Part shown: positions 1-8,293 of the stretch, in pieces
How the letters are laid out: every line of letters starts with the position of its first letter
How positions within the stretch are numbered: the stretch's first letter is position 1
Assembly: GCF_001431535.1 (NCBI RefSeq)
Contig: NZ_LDJK01000012.1
Location: forward strand, 100,247 to 164,246
Length of the DNA: 64,000 nucleotides
Direction: 5' to 3'
Origin: Stenotrophomonas chelatiphaga
GTDB lineage: Bacteria; Pseudomonadota; Gammaproteobacteria; Xanthomonadales; Xanthomonadaceae
Program-made: the position numbers and the translations under genes
Notes under the pieces: model-generated
Databases searched by the model: none
Seen by the model: only the letters and a program-made list of their open reading frames with translations
Told to the model about the DNA's origin: nothing

Positions 1-260
1 CGGCGGAAATGGTGCATCCAGCGCGCGACCCAGGTGGCGATCAGCGCGGCGCACACGGTGAATCCGAGGTATTCGGGATGCTTCACCCAGGCCAGCGGAT
101 AGTGGCCGAGGATGATGTCGCGCAGCGATCCACCGCCGAGGGCGGTGACGCAGGCGATCATCACCACGCCGAACAGGTCCATGCGGCGGCGGCCGGCGGA
201 CAGCGCACCGGTCATGGCTTCGGCGGAAATGGCGATCAGGTAGATGATGGACAGCAACAT
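1..260 (-). CDS. UPF0126/TRIC-family membrane protein, putative glycine transporter (3' end outside window)
   Basis: Only the first ~86 residues are present; the gene runs off the left edge. The N-terminus is hydrophobic (MLLSIIYLIAISAEAMTGAL) and is followed by a basic loop GRRRMD and the glycine-rich GGGSLRD segment typical of the UPF0126 (YadS/YicG) inner-membrane family. The family has been linked to trimeric cation channels and, more recently, to glycine transport. A tandem glycine riboswitch lies directly upstream in the same orientation, which favours a glycine-related role. The ATG at 258-260 gives the family-typical start. Transport specificity is inference. Confidence 0.85.
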   Translation of the reverse strand, partial: MLLSIIYLIAISAEAMTGALSAGRRRMDLFGVVMIACVTALGGGSLRDIILGHYPLAWVKHPEYLGFTVCAALIATWVARWMHHFR

Positions 261-344
261 GGGCAGGCTCCGGACGCGGTGGGTCCGGCCACGCAGCACG
301 CAGCGCCGATGCCGGGGCAGCGACGTACGAAGGTGACCGGTGCC

Positions 345-535
345 GCTCCCGCTGTCCTTTTGCCTGAGAGTTCAGCGGACGAGTCCGCGTGCCCCTTCGG
401 CGGATCCCTGCGGATCTCTCTCCAGCTCGGCGATTCGGATACATGGTTGGTGGAATGCCATTCCACCGGCCTGAGCGATCATGGGAGCCTGCGCCTTCGG
501 CGGGTGCCAGCGTGGCACCACTCTCCTGCATCCGG
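345..535 (-). promoter_or_regulatory. Tandem glycine riboswitch
   Basis: Read on the minus strand, the promoter-proximal aptamer (about 535-440) has GGAGAG, then CGCCGAAGGCGCAGGC, then GCTCAGGC with a P3-like hairpin GGTGGAA/TTCCACC. The second aptamer (about 435-345) has GGAGAGA, GCCGAAGGGGC and the hallmark CTCTCAGGCAAAAGGACAGC. Two such modules in a row are the classical cooperative glycine riboswitch. It sits in the 5' leader of the UPF0126 gene, so glycine binding probably controls that gene. About 85 bases between the second aptamer and the start codon could hold the expression platform. Confidence 0.9.
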
Positions 536-578
536 CGCGTAGTGTAGCCGCTGGCGGCGGTTGGGCGATAATCGCGGC

Positions 579-842
579 ATGGCCCGCCCCGACACGCCCT
601 GGTTCCTGTACCTGCTCGAATGCCGGGACGGCAGCTATTACGCGGGCATCAGCACGGATGTGCAGGCACGGTTCGCCGCCCACCTGGCCGGGAAGGGCGC
701 GCGCTACACCCGGGCGCGCCCGCCGCTGCAGATCCTCGCGGTGCGCCAGTACCCGGACCGCGCCGAAGCCTCGCGCGCGGAGTGGCAGCTGAAGCAGCAG
801 CCCCGCGCGCGCAAGCTGGCGTGGCTGAGCGAGGCGTTGTAA
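579..842 (+). CDS. GIY-YIG nuclease-superfamily protein (YhbQ/UPF0213-like)
   Basis: 87 residues, the usual size of stand-alone single-domain GIY-YIG proteins. The signature is visible at the N-terminus: [18 protein letters not shown] supplies the Y-L / Y-A-G pair, followed by the conserved Arg in DVQARFAAH and [11 protein letters not shown] Glu in AEWQLKQ near the C-terminus fits the metal-ligand position. The ATG at 579 was preferred to an upstream in-frame TTG because homologues start at this point. Its biological role is not established for the family; DNA-end processing is suggested for relatives. It is a monocistronic gene divergent from the riboswitch-controlled transporter. Confidence 0.85.
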   Translation: MARPDTPWFLYLLECRDGSYYAGISTDVQARFAAHLAGKGARYTRARPPLQILAVRQYPDRAEASRAEWQLKQQPRARKLAWLSEAL

Positions 843-852
843 CGCCAGCGTC

Positions 853-970
853 CGTCCGCCGGGCCTGGCTCGGCGCTACCGGCATCGCGCTGTAGCGCCG
901 ACCCATGGTCGGCGGGCGCAGGGGGCACGACGGATCGCCTTGGTAGCGCCGACCCATGGTCGGCGGGCGC
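853..970. repeat. Three SMAG-type REP palindromes
   Basis: Three GTAG-headed palindromes lie between the GIY-YIG gene and ndh: one inverted at ~853-879 (ends CGGCGCTAC), and two direct, nearly identical copies at 892-918 and 943-970 (GTAGCGCCGACCCATGGTCGG core). The GTAG tetranucleotide next to a stem-loop is diagnostic of Stenotrophomonas SMAG REPs. The position between convergent genes fits a role in transcription termination or mRNA 3'-end stabilisation. Confidence 0.85.
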
Positions 971-973
971 CGC

Positions 974-2257
974 TCACCCGCGCGGCGGGTCCTTGGGCGG
1001 TTTCACGTCGCCGAAGATGATCCGCGCGCTGCGCTGGTAGCTCCAGTACGCCACCGCCCAGTTCAGCAGCACGACCATGCGGTTGCGGAAGCCGATCAGG
1101 AAGAACACGTGGGCGGCCAGCCAGAACCACCACGCGAGCAGCCCGGACAGCTGCAGTTTTCCCAGGTGCACGATCGCGGCCATGCGCCCGATGGTGGCCA
1201 GGTTGCCGTAGTCGGCGTACTTGAACGGACCCGGCGCCGGCTTGCCGTGCAGGCGCGCACGGATGGTGTCGGCCACGTGCTTGCCCATCTGCTTGGCGGC
1301 AGGCGCCACGCCGGGCACCGGCCGGCCATCGGCCTGGGTCAGGGCGGCCAGGTCGCCGGCCACGAACAGTTCCGGGTGGCCGGGCAGGGTCAGGTCGGGC
1401 TGCACCAGTACGCGTCCGGCGCGGTCCAGCGGCGTTTCCAGCGTGGCGCCGAGCGGCGATGCCGCCACGCCGGCGGCCCAGACCACGGTACGCGCGGGGA
1501 CGAACTGCTCGCCCAGCTGGAAGCCCAGGCTGTCGATGGCCGTCACCGGCGTACCGGTCAGTACCTCCACGCCGAGCTTTTCCAGTTGGCGACGCGCCTT
1601 CAGCGAAAGCACGTCCGGGAAGGTGGAGAGCACGCGCGGCCCAGCTTCCACCAGTCGCACCCGGGCCGAGGCCGGGTCGATGTGGCGGAACTCGTTGCGC
1701 AGGGTGTGGCGGGCGATCTCGGCCAGGGTGCCGGCCAGTTCGACGCCGGTGGGGCCGCCGCCGACCACCGCGAAACTGAGCCAGGCGGCTTTCTTTTCCG
1801 GGTCCGGCTCGGCCTCTGCGCGCTCGAAGGCGAGCAGCAGCTTGCGGCGCAGGGCAATGGCGTCATCCAGGGTTTTCAGGCCCGGCGCATCCTTGGCCCA
1901 TTCGTCGTGACCGAAGTAGGCGTGGGTGGCACCGCTGGCCAGCAGCAGGGTGTCGTATTCCAGCGATGTGCCATCGACCAACTGCACGCTGCGCGCCTGC
2001 TTGTCGATGCGGGTGACTTCGCCCAGGCGCACTTCCACGTTGCGCTGGTGGCCGAGGATATGCCGCAGCGGGGCGGCGATGTCCGGAGCGGACAGCCCGG
2101 CGGTGGCCACCTGGTAAAGCAGCGGCTGGAACAGATGGTGGTTGCGGCGATCGACCAGGGTGATACGGATGCGCTCGCTGGCCAGGGCGCGGGTCGCCCA
2201 GAGGCCGGCGAAACCACCGCCGACGATGACCAGGTGGGGGGTGCGCTCGCGCGTCAT
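974..2257 (-). CDS. ndh: Type II NADH:quinone oxidoreductase
   Basis: 427 residues. It is a two-dinucleotide-binding-domain flavoprotein that passes electrons from NADH to quinone without pumping protons, on the cytoplasmic face of the membrane. The FAD-binding GxGxxG lies at about residues 10-21 (VIVGGGFAGLWA), the NADH-binding GGGPTGVELAG near residue 170, and the second FAD contact in ELFVAGDLAAL near residue 300. The C-terminal hydrophobic stretch (AWWFWLAAHVFFLIGF) is the membrane anchor typical of NDH-2. The ATG at 2257 was chosen because the Rossmann fold follows directly and CTGGAG lies upstream. It is transcribed divergently from the NYN-domain gene. Confidence 0.93.
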   Translation of the reverse strand: MTRERTPHLVIVGGGFAGLWATRALASERIRITLVDRRNHHLFQPLLYQVATAGLSAPDIAAPLRHILGHQRNVEVRLGEVTRIDKQARSVQLVDGTSLEYDTLLLASGATHAYFGHDEWAKDAPGLKTLDDAIALRRKLLLAFERAEAEPDPEKKAAWLSFAVVGGGPTGVELAGTLAEIARHTLRNEFRHIDPASARVRLVEAGPRVLSTFPDVLSLKARRQLEKLGVEVLTGTPVTAIDSLGFQLGEQFVPARTVVWAAGVAASPLGATLETPLDRAGRVLVQPDLTLPGHPELFVAGDLAALTQADGRPVPGVAPAAKQMGKHVADTIRARLHGKPAPGPFKYADYGNLATIGRMAAIVHLGKLQLSGLLAWWFWLAAHVFFLIGFRNRMVVLLNWAVAYWSYQRSARIIFGDVKPPKDPPRG

Positions 2258-2360
2258 TCGCGTGGCTCCAGTAGGGGGGCGTTGGGATGATCGCATGTCA
2301 CACGGCGCGCTGCCGGTGTGGAACATACTGTCCGAACACCATCGTCAGCCTGGAGCAGGT

Positions 2361-3188
2361 ATGTCCGAGCCGGAAAAGCGCATTGCCCTGTTGATCGACG
2401 CCGACAACGCGCCCGCATCGAAGATCGAGGAGGTGCTGGCCGAAGTGGCCCGGCACGGCGTGGCCAACGTCCGTCGCGCCTACGGCAACTGGAAGAGCCC
2501 GAGCCTGAAGGGCTGGGAAGCGGTGCTGCACGAGTATGCGATCCGTCCGATCCAGCAGTTCGCCTACAGCCGCGGCAAGAACGCGTCGGACATGGCGATG
2601 GTGATCGATGCGATGGACCTGCTGTACGCACGCAACCTGGATGGGTTCGCGATCGTGTCCAGCGATGCCGACTTCACTCCGCTGGTGATGCGACTGCTCA
2701 CCGACGGGGTCAAGGTGTACGGCTTCGGCGAGAAGAAGACCCCGGATCCGTTCGTCAACGCGTGTTCGAAATTCACCTACCTGGAAGCCTTGGGCCAGGC
2801 CCATGCCAGTCCCCCGGATGCCCATCCGGAAGGCGCGACCACCGGCGAGGCGGGCGAGGCCGGCAGTGAGGCTCGACCGCGCAAGACCGGTGCGGAAATG
2901 CGCAGCGATACCAAGCTGGTCAACCTGCTGCGCCGTGCGGTGGCCTCGGCCGAAGGCGAAGACGGCTGGTCGCACCTGGGGCCAGTGGGCAGCCAGATCG
3001 GCAACCAGGCCTCGTTCGATCCGCGCAACTATGGCTACGGCAAGCTCAGCGACCTGCTGGCGGCGATCGGCCTGTTCGAGATGAAGAAGGACGGCAAATC
3101 GTCGTACGTGCGGGCACTGGCGAAGAAGCCGGTGGCCAAGCAGGCGACCAAAAGGGCCGCCAAGACCGGCAACACCACGCCAGCCTGA
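2361..3188 (+). CDS. NYN-domain (PIN-like) protein with C-terminal OST-HTH/LOTUS domain
   Basis: 275 residues. Residues ~8-145 form a NYN/LabA-like PIN nuclease domain. The acidic metal-binding positions are visible in ALLIDADNAPA, GKNASDMAMVIDAMD and IVSSDADFTPLV. A low-complexity linker (~150-175) leads to an OST-HTH-like winged helix (about 180-255; KLVNLLRRAV...LGPVGSQI...YGKLSDLL), and the tail is Lys/Ala-rich. NYN plus OST-HTH proteins are predicted RNases or RNA-binding proteins; substrates are unknown. The ATG at 2361 follows TGGAGCAGGT. The gene appears monocistronic. Confidence 0.88.
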   Translation: MSEPEKRIALLIDADNAPASKIEEVLAEVARHGVANVRRAYGNWKSPSLKGWEAVLHEYAIRPIQQFAYSRGKNASDMAMVIDAMDLLYARNLDGFAIVSSDADFTPLVMRLLTDGVKVYGFGEKKTPDPFVNACSKFTYLEALGQAHASPPDAHPEGATTGEAGEAGSEARPRKTGAEMRSDTKLVNLLRRAVASAEGEDGWSHLGPVGSQIGNQASFDPRNYGYGKLSDLLAAIGLFEMKKDGKSSYVRALAKKPVAKQATKRAAKTGNTTPA

Positions 3189-3248
3189 CCGGCGTATCGT
3201 AGCGGTCCCGCGCCACGCCGGCGCACGTTTGCCTGCAAGGAAAACCAC

Positions 3249-3869
3249 ATGCTGAAGATCTGGGGCCGCCGCAATTCCAGCAACGTGCGCAAGGTGCTGT
3301 GGTGTGCCGAGGAAATCGGGCTGGCGTATGAGTCGATCGAAGTCGGCGGCAGTTTCGGCGGCACCCAGGCCGCCGAGTACCAGGCCATGAATCCCAACGG
3401 GCTGGTGCCGGCGATCGAAGACAACGGCCTGCCGTTGTGGGAATCCAATGCGATCGTGCGCTATCTGTCGGCGCGTTATGCGTTGGGCACGCTGTATCTG
3501 GAAGACGCGGCCGAGCGCGCGCACGGCGAGAAGTGGATGGACTGGACGACCTCGCGCATGGCACCGCTGTACAGCGAGCTGATCTGGGGCGTGATGCGGA
3601 CCGCACCGGCGGATCGCGATGAGGTCCGCATCAACGCGGCACTGGTCAAGGCCGGCGACCTGCTGGCGATGGCCGATACCGCGTTGTCCAGGCAGCCGTG
3701 GCTGTCCGGCGACCGCTTCGCGATGGGCGATATTCCGCTGGGCGCGCTGGTGTATGCGTGGTTCGAGATGCCGATCCAGCGCCCTGACCTACCGCACCTG
3801 GCAGACTGGTATGCACGCCTGCGCGAACGTCCGGCGTACCAGCGCGGCGTCATGACCGGGATGAGCTGA
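3249..3869 (+). CDS. Glutathione S-transferase family protein
   Basis: 206 residues, the normal cytosolic GST length. The N-terminal thioredoxin-like half has SSNVRKVLWCAEEIGLAYE, with the Ser/Asn contact region, and NPNGLVPAIEDNGLPLWESNAIVRYL, which contains the cis-Pro (VPAIED) and the SNAI glutathione-binding motif. The C-terminal half is all-helical (SGDRFAMGDIPLGALVYAWFEM), with the N-capping box typical of GSTs. The substrate cannot be inferred. AAGGAAA stands 6-7 bases before the ATG. It is followed by REP elements and convergent priA. Confidence 0.92.
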   Translation: MLKIWGRRNSSNVRKVLWCAEEIGLAYESIEVGGSFGGTQAAEYQAMNPNGLVPAIEDNGLPLWESNAIVRYLSARYALGTLYLEDAAERAHGEKWMDWTTSRMAPLYSELIWGVMRTAPADRDEVRINAALVKAGDLLAMADTALSRQPWLSGDRFAMGDIPLGALVYAWFEMPIQRPDLPHLADWYARLRERPAYQRGVMTGMS

Positions 3870-3876
3870 CGGCGGG

Positions 3877-3955
3877 GTAGCGCCAAGCCATCCCGGCGAG
3901 CGAAGCGCGAACAGCATGACGGCCAGCGGCCGTCACTACCAACGGCCGTCAGTAC
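3877..3955. repeat. SMAG-type REP cluster
   Basis: A GTAGCGCC-headed imperfect stem-loop at 3877-3898 is followed by an inverted copy of the TGACGGCC/GGCCGTCA palindrome at 3917-3939, which ends CACTAC. A half-copy at 3941-3955 overlaps the priA stop codon. It lies between the convergent GST and priA genes. Confidence 0.8.
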
Positions 3956-6126
3956 AGGTCTACCGGGTCCACGTCGAGCGACCAGCGCACCTTGCGTGCC
4001 TCCGGCAGGCCCTGCAGCAAGGGTGCCACGTGATCCAGCACGGCATGCAGCGCGGGGCGCTGCGCGCTGGACAGCAGCAACTGCGTGCGCTGGTAGCCCG
4101 CCCGCCGTGGCATCGGTGCGGGCATCGGCCCGAACGCTTCCAGGTGCGGCTGTTCGCCCACCAGCGCACGCACGGCCAGCAGGAACGCATTGGCATGTTC
4201 GACCTGCTGCGCTTCGGCGCGCAGCAGCGCCAGATGGGCGAACGGCGGGAAGCCGGCGGCCTGGCGCTGGTTGAGTTCGGCCGCGGCGAACGGGTGGTAG
4301 CCGCCGTTGACCAGGGTTTCCAGCAGCGGGTGGCCCGGATGGTGGGTCTGCAGCCAGACCTCGCCGGGATCGCGCGCGCGCCCGGCGCGGCCGGCCACCT
4401 GGATCAACTGCTGGGCCAGCTTCTCGGTCGCGCGGAAGTCCGAAGAGAACAGGCCTTCGTCGATGCCCACCACCACCACCAGCGTCAGCTTGGGCAGGTC
4501 GTGGCCCTTGGCCAGGATCTGCGTGCCGACCAGGATGCCGGGCTGGTCACCGAGCCGGGCCAGCTGTTGTTCCAGCGCATCGCGGCGCGAGGTGGTGCTG
4601 CGGTCGATGCGCAGCACCGGCACGTCCGGGAAGGCCTGTGCCAGGTGTTCCTCCAGCCGTTCGGTGCCGATGCCCTGCGGCTGCAGCGCCAGGCTGGCGC
4701 AGGCCGGGCACGCCAACGGGGCGGCCTGCCGCGCACCGCAGTGGTGGCACTGCAGGCGCCGGCCCGCGCCATGCACGGTCATCGGCGCATCACAGCGCTG
4801 GCAGGGCGCGGTCCAGCCGCAGTCGTGGCACAACAGTACTGGCGCATAGCCGCGGCGGTTCTTGAACACCAGCACCTGCTGGCCGTTGCGCAGGTGCTCG
4901 GCGATGCCTTCCAGCACCTGCGGTGACAGGCCATCGCGAAGCGGACGCTTGCGCACATCCAGGATGCGGACGCGCGGCGGCATGGCATCGCCGGCACGCA
5001 CCTTCAACCGCAGGTGGGTGAAGCGGCCGGCATGCGCGTTGTGCAGGGTTTCCATCGCCGGGGTGGCGCTGCCCAGCACCACCGGAATGCCGAGCGCCTT
5101 GGCCCGCACCAGGGCGAAATCGCGGGCGTGGTAGCGGATGCCGTCCTGCTGCTTGTAGCTGTTGTCGTGTTCCTCATCCACGATCAGCAGGCCCGCTTCG
5201 GGCAGCGGCATGAAGATCGCCGAGCGCGTACCCACGATCACCCGTGCTTCGCCACGCGAGGCCGCCGCCCAGACCCGCGCGCGTTCGTTGTCGTTGAGGC
5301 CGGAGTGGAAGGCGTGCACGGCAATCCCGAGGCGGCCGCGGAAGCGTGCCAGGGTCTGCGGGGTAAGGCCGATTTCCGGCACCAGCACCAGCGCCTGCCG
5401 GCCCTGCGCCAGGCACTGGATGATCGCCTGCAGGTAGACCTCGGTCTTGCCGCTGCCGGTGACCCCGTCCAGCAGGAACGGCGCGAAGCCCTGCGCGGCG
5501 GTGATCGCCTGCACCGCATTTGCCTGCTCCGGATTCAGGGTCGGGCCGCCCAGCGGACTGGCCTGCAGCGGTGCCACCGCCAACGCCACGCGCTCGGCAA
5601 GACCGCGCTTGGCCAGGCTGCGTGCCGCCGTGCGCCAATCGTCCATCCGCGCGGCGATCACGTCTTCATCGACCACCGCATCGGCCAGCAGTTCGGCCAG
5701 TTGGCGCGGTCGGCTGCCGGCGCGCAGGCTGCCCCGTTGTTCGCGCCCGTCGGCAGAAAGCTGCCAGCCCCAGTGGTGGGTTTCCGGCATCGGCTCGCCA
5801 TGCCGCAGCGGGCCGGGCAGGGCGGTGGACAGCACTTCGCCCAGCGGCGCGTGGGTATAACGGGCCAGCCATTGCAGGCTGTGCCACAACTCGGCCTGCA
5901 GCAGCGGCGCCGGGTCCAGCCAGGTGAGGGCCTGGCGCAGGCTGGCCGCTGGATCGGCGCTGCCCTGTTCCACCACCACGCCCACCAGTTCGCGCGGGCC
6001 GAACGGCACCCGGATCCGGCAGCCGACGACCACGTCCGGTGCCGGGCCCTCCGGTGGCAGGTAGTCGAACAACTGCGGCAACGGGACCGGCAGGGCAATG
6101 CGCAGGGTGGGCAGGGGAGCATCCAT
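3949..6126 (-). CDS. priA: Primosomal protein N' (replication restart helicase PriA)
   Basis: 725 residues, matching PriA. This 3'-to-5' superfamily-2 helicase recognises stalled forks and reloads DnaB. The N-terminal DNA-binding domain (PLPQLFDYLPPEG) is followed by Walker A GVTGSGKTEVYL near residue 222 and the DEEH box (LLIVDEEHDNSYKQQDG) near 315. Zinc-binding Cys pairs lie at about 432-475 (CHDC, CQRC, CHHC, CPAC), and the motif V/VI region includes LVGTQILAKGHDLPKL and QVAGRAGRA. The ATG at 6126 gives the standard N-terminus. The upstream region contains an inverted pair of DnaA boxes (see that entry). Confidence 0.97.
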   Translation of the reverse strand: MDAPLPTLRIALPVPLPQLFDYLPPEGPAPDVVVGCRIRVPFGPRELVGVVVEQGSADPAASLRQALTWLDPAPLLQAELWHSLQWLARYTHAPLGEVLSTALPGPLRHGEPMPETHHWGWQLSADGREQRGSLRAGSRPRQLAELLADAVVDEDVIAARMDDWRTAARSLAKRGLAERVALAVAPLQASPLGGPTLNPEQANAVQAITAAQGFAPFLLDGVTGSGKTEVYLQAIIQCLAQGRQALVLVPEIGLTPQTLARFRGRLGIAVHAFHSGLNDNERARVWAAASRGEARVIVGTRSAIFMPLPEAGLLIVDEEHDNSYKQQDGIRYHARDFALVRAKALGIPVVLGSATPAMETLHNAHAGRFTHLRLKVRAGDAMPPRVRILDVRKRPLRDGLSPQVLEGIAEHLRNGQQVLVFKNRRGYAPVLLCHDCGWTAPCQRCDAPMTVHGAGRRLQCHHCGARQAAPLACPACASLALQPQGIGTERLEEHLAQAFPDVPVLRIDRSTTSRRDALEQQLARLGDQPGILVGTQILAKGHDLPKLTLVVVVGIDEGLFSSDFRATEKLAQQLIQVAGRAGRARDPGEVWLQTHHPGHPLLETLVNGGYHPFAAAELNQRQAAGFPPFAHLALLRAEAQQVEHANAFLLAVRALVGEQPHLEAFGPMPAPMPRRAGYQRTQLLLSSAQRPALHAVLDHVAPLLQGLPEARKVRWSLDVDPVDLY

Positions 6127-6241
6127 CTGGGGAGTGTACCGACCCGCTGAACGTCCCCGCAGAGCGCATTCAGGGGCGTCACTCCTCAGTGAAGAGACCC
6201 TAAACACGAGGTAAATATCGGACTCCATTGGAGATTCAGGG

Positions 6242-6264
6242 TTATCCACATCTTTTGTGGATAA
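6242..6264. promoter_or_regulatory. Inverted pair of consensus DnaA boxes in the priA upstream region
   Basis: TTATCCACA at 6242-6250 and its exact complement TGTGGATAA at 6256-6264 are separated by 5 bases. Both are perfect matches to the high-affinity DnaA box. Two weaker look-alikes lie nearby: TTAGCCACA (6337-6345) and TGTGCACAA (6445-6453). The 415-base gap 6127-6541 is unusually AT-rich in its middle (~6200-6400) and separates divergent priA from the sigma-like gene. It presumably holds both promoters, and I saw no further gene in it. The same inverted repeat could also be a simple hairpin. Confidence 0.6.
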
Positions 6265-6541
6265 GTCTGTGCGTTAGCTTGGGTGGAAGGCGGCAAGTGC
6301 CGATGCCGACAGCCTTGATCTTGTCATGGTCAAAAATTAGCCACACAATATTAGTATTCAAAATCAATGGCTTATGTGTGAAATGCCGCTGAAACATAAG
6401 CTCCGGGCGGCTTGGGTATCAGCGGACCAGCGATTTCTTGACGCTGTGCACAACGTGCAGCACGAACGCCCGTGACTAGCAAGCCCTCGGCGTCGCTGGT
6501 TGGGAGCAGCTATCATTCCGCGTGAATTCCTGGAGTCCCTG

Positions 6542-7543
6542 ATGACGGCAGCGTCCGCCTCTTTATCCCCTACTGCGGCCGGTGCGTTGTCGGCATTTCT
6601 TCGTGGCGTTGAACGTCGTGCCCTGGTGGTCGCCGAACTGCAGACCGGTGATGCCGCGCGCGCCGAACAGGCGTTGGTCGCGGTCATGCGCGCGTTTGCC
6701 GCGGTCGCCAGCGATCTGCCGATGGCACAGTGGCCGCCGCGCTTCTGGGCGCTGCTCGCCGCCCGCCAGGCGCTGCGCGAAACGCCTACCGGCCGCTGGG
6801 AGGGCACACTGGCCCACCTGGGCAGCCTGCAGCCGCTGGTCCGCCTGGCCCTGCTGCTGCGGATCGGCGCAGGGTTGGACGAAGATACCGCCGCGCGCCT
6901 GCTGGATACCGATGTAGACGGTTACCAGGAAGCGTTGGCCGCCGCCTGCCCGCGCGATGCACACGGCAACCCGGACGCGCAGGCGTGGCGGGTGCTGGCC
7001 GAACAAGTGCAGCAGCAGATCCGCGAACTGCCTGCCCAGCGCCTGAAGGAACTGCAGCAGCCAGTGGCGGCGGGCAGGAAAGAGGAAGCGCCCAAGACCT
7101 GGCGTGCCCCGGCGGCCGAGCCGCGCACGTCTGCAACGCCACCACGGCGGCGGTCTTCGCAGCAGCGCCGCTGGCGCGGGCCGGCGATCCTGCTGGGCAC
7201 CGTGCTGGTGCTGTTGCTGGCCGGGCTCGGCTGGCGCGCCTGGCGGTCACATGTGCCCGATGCGCCCGCGGTGGTCCCCGACGGCGCGGTAGGCGAGGCC
7301 GGTCCGGTCACGGTCGAAGCCCTGGAGGGTGACCCGCCGAAGGTGGCCGCCGCCGCTGCCGATCCGATGGCGACCGAAGATGCGGCGATGCTCGCCGACC
7401 GTGATTTCCCGCTGCTGGCCGATGCCGACCTGCATGCCTGGTCGGCCGCGGGCGGCCCGCTGCCGGTCGACGAATCGCAGGCCAGGCCGACCCGACCCGA
7501 ACCGGTTGCGGCCGCGCTGGAAACGGCGGCTGCCGATGAGTAA
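6542..7543 (+). CDS. Sigma-factor-like N-terminal domain protein with one membrane anchor
   Basis: 333 residues. The N-terminal ~180 residues are helical and look like a degenerate ECF sigma factor. The region-2-like part is AEQALVAVMRAFAAVASDLP...WALLAARQALR. The region-4-like part is VRLALLLRIGAGLDEDTAARLLDTD, the usual position of the second DNA-binding helix. A basic stretch (PPRRRSSQQRRWR) precedes a single transmembrane helix at about 217-235 (AILLGTVLVLLLAGLGW), and the acidic Ala/Pro-rich C-terminus would be periplasmic. The ATG follows TGGAG. It overlaps the next gene by 8 bases. The sigma relationship is my reading and needs a profile search. Confidence 0.65.
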   Translation: MTAASASLSPTAAGALSAFLRGVERRALVVAELQTGDAARAEQALVAVMRAFAAVASDLPMAQWPPRFWALLAARQALRETPTGRWEGTLAHLGSLQPLVRLALLLRIGAGLDEDTAARLLDTDVDGYQEALAAACPRDAHGNPDAQAWRVLAEQVQQQIRELPAQRLKELQQPVAAGRKEEAPKTWRAPAAEPRTSATPPRRRSSQQRRWRGPAILLGTVLVLLLAGLGWRAWRSHVPDAPAVVPDGAVGEAGPVTVEALEGDPPKVAAAAADPMATEDAAMLADRDFPLLADADLHAWSAAGGPLPVDESQARPTRPEPVAAALETAAADE

Positions 7544-8108
7544 GCGTTTCTGCCTGCTGGTGTTGCTGGGCGCCGCCGGGCTGGTACACGCCGCCCCGGA
7601 CCGCACCGCGCTGCCGCTGTCGGTGCCTGCAGGGCCCGGCGCCATCGGCAGTCCCGCTGCCCCGGCGGCGATGCCGTGGCAGCAGCTCGGTGCGGAGCAG
7701 AAGCGCCAGCGCCGCAGCGAATACGCCGCGTGGCGGGCGATGAGCGAGTCCGAACGGGCGCGCGTGCGCCAGGCCGCCGAGCGCTTTGCCGCCCTTCCAT
7801 TGGCCAAGCAACAGGAACTGCGTGACCAGTTCAATGCACAGGACCAGGCGTTCCGTGATGGGTGGCGCCTGGGGCCGCTGCTGGGCGAGCATTTCAGCCG
7901 GCTGCAGGGCATGTTCGGCTACGTGCCGGAAAACCAGCGCGATGCCACCTTGGCGATGCTGCGGCAGCTGACCCCGGCACAGGTGTCGCAATTGACACTG
8001 GTCGCGCAGCGCACGCCGCCGCAGCAGCGCGATACGGTGCGGACCGAATTCCTGTCCGTGGCCCCGGCCCAGCGCGATGCGTGGCTGGCCCGTCAGGTGG
8101 GGCGCTGA
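7536..8108 (+). CDS. DUF3106-type secreted protein
   Basis: 190 residues beginning with a signal peptide (MSKRFCLLVLLGAAGLVHA, cleavage after HA). The mature part is rich in Gln/Arg/Glu helices with WRAMSESERARVRQAAERFAALP and WLARQ, the pattern of the DUF3106 family (short periplasmic proteins of unknown function). The start codon lies inside the last codons of the membrane-anchored sigma-like gene (8-base overlap), so the two are translationally coupled and probably act together, perhaps across the inner membrane. Downstream lies a tandem-repeat array. Confidence 0.75.
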   Translation: MSKRFCLLVLLGAAGLVHAAPDRTALPLSVPAGPGAIGSPAAPAAMPWQQLGAEQKRQRRSEYAAWRAMSESERARVRQAAERFAALPLAKQQELRDQFNAQDQAFRDGWRLGPLLGEHFSRLQGMFGYVPENQRDATLAMLRQLTPAQVSQLTLVAQRTPPQQRDTVRTEFLSVAPAQRDAWLARQVGR

Positions 8109-8144
8109 TCCTTCGCGCCGCCTGATGGCGGGCGCGGGAGGGGC

Positions 8145-8293
8145 GTGACGACCAACGGTCGTCACCCACCGGAGAGGTCTTCACCCACCGGGGAGGTCGT
8201 CACCCACCGGGTCGTCGTCACCCACCGGGGAGGTGTTCACCCACCGGGGGGGCGTCACCCACCAGGTCGTCGTCACCCACCGGGGCGGTCATC
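8145..8293. repeat. Tandem array of 18/19-bp repeats headed by a 21-bp palindrome (array A)
   Basis: The array begins with the palindrome GTGACGACC-AAC-GGTCGTCAC (8145-8165) and continues as seven units of 18-19 bp sharing TCACCCACCGG followed by a variable G/T-rich end. The same palindrome heads two other arrays in this window (near 15.08 and 56.73 kb). No protein looks real here, although the period keeps some frames open. The gap 8109-8422 otherwise contains only the leader of the MATE gene. Confidence 0.85.
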
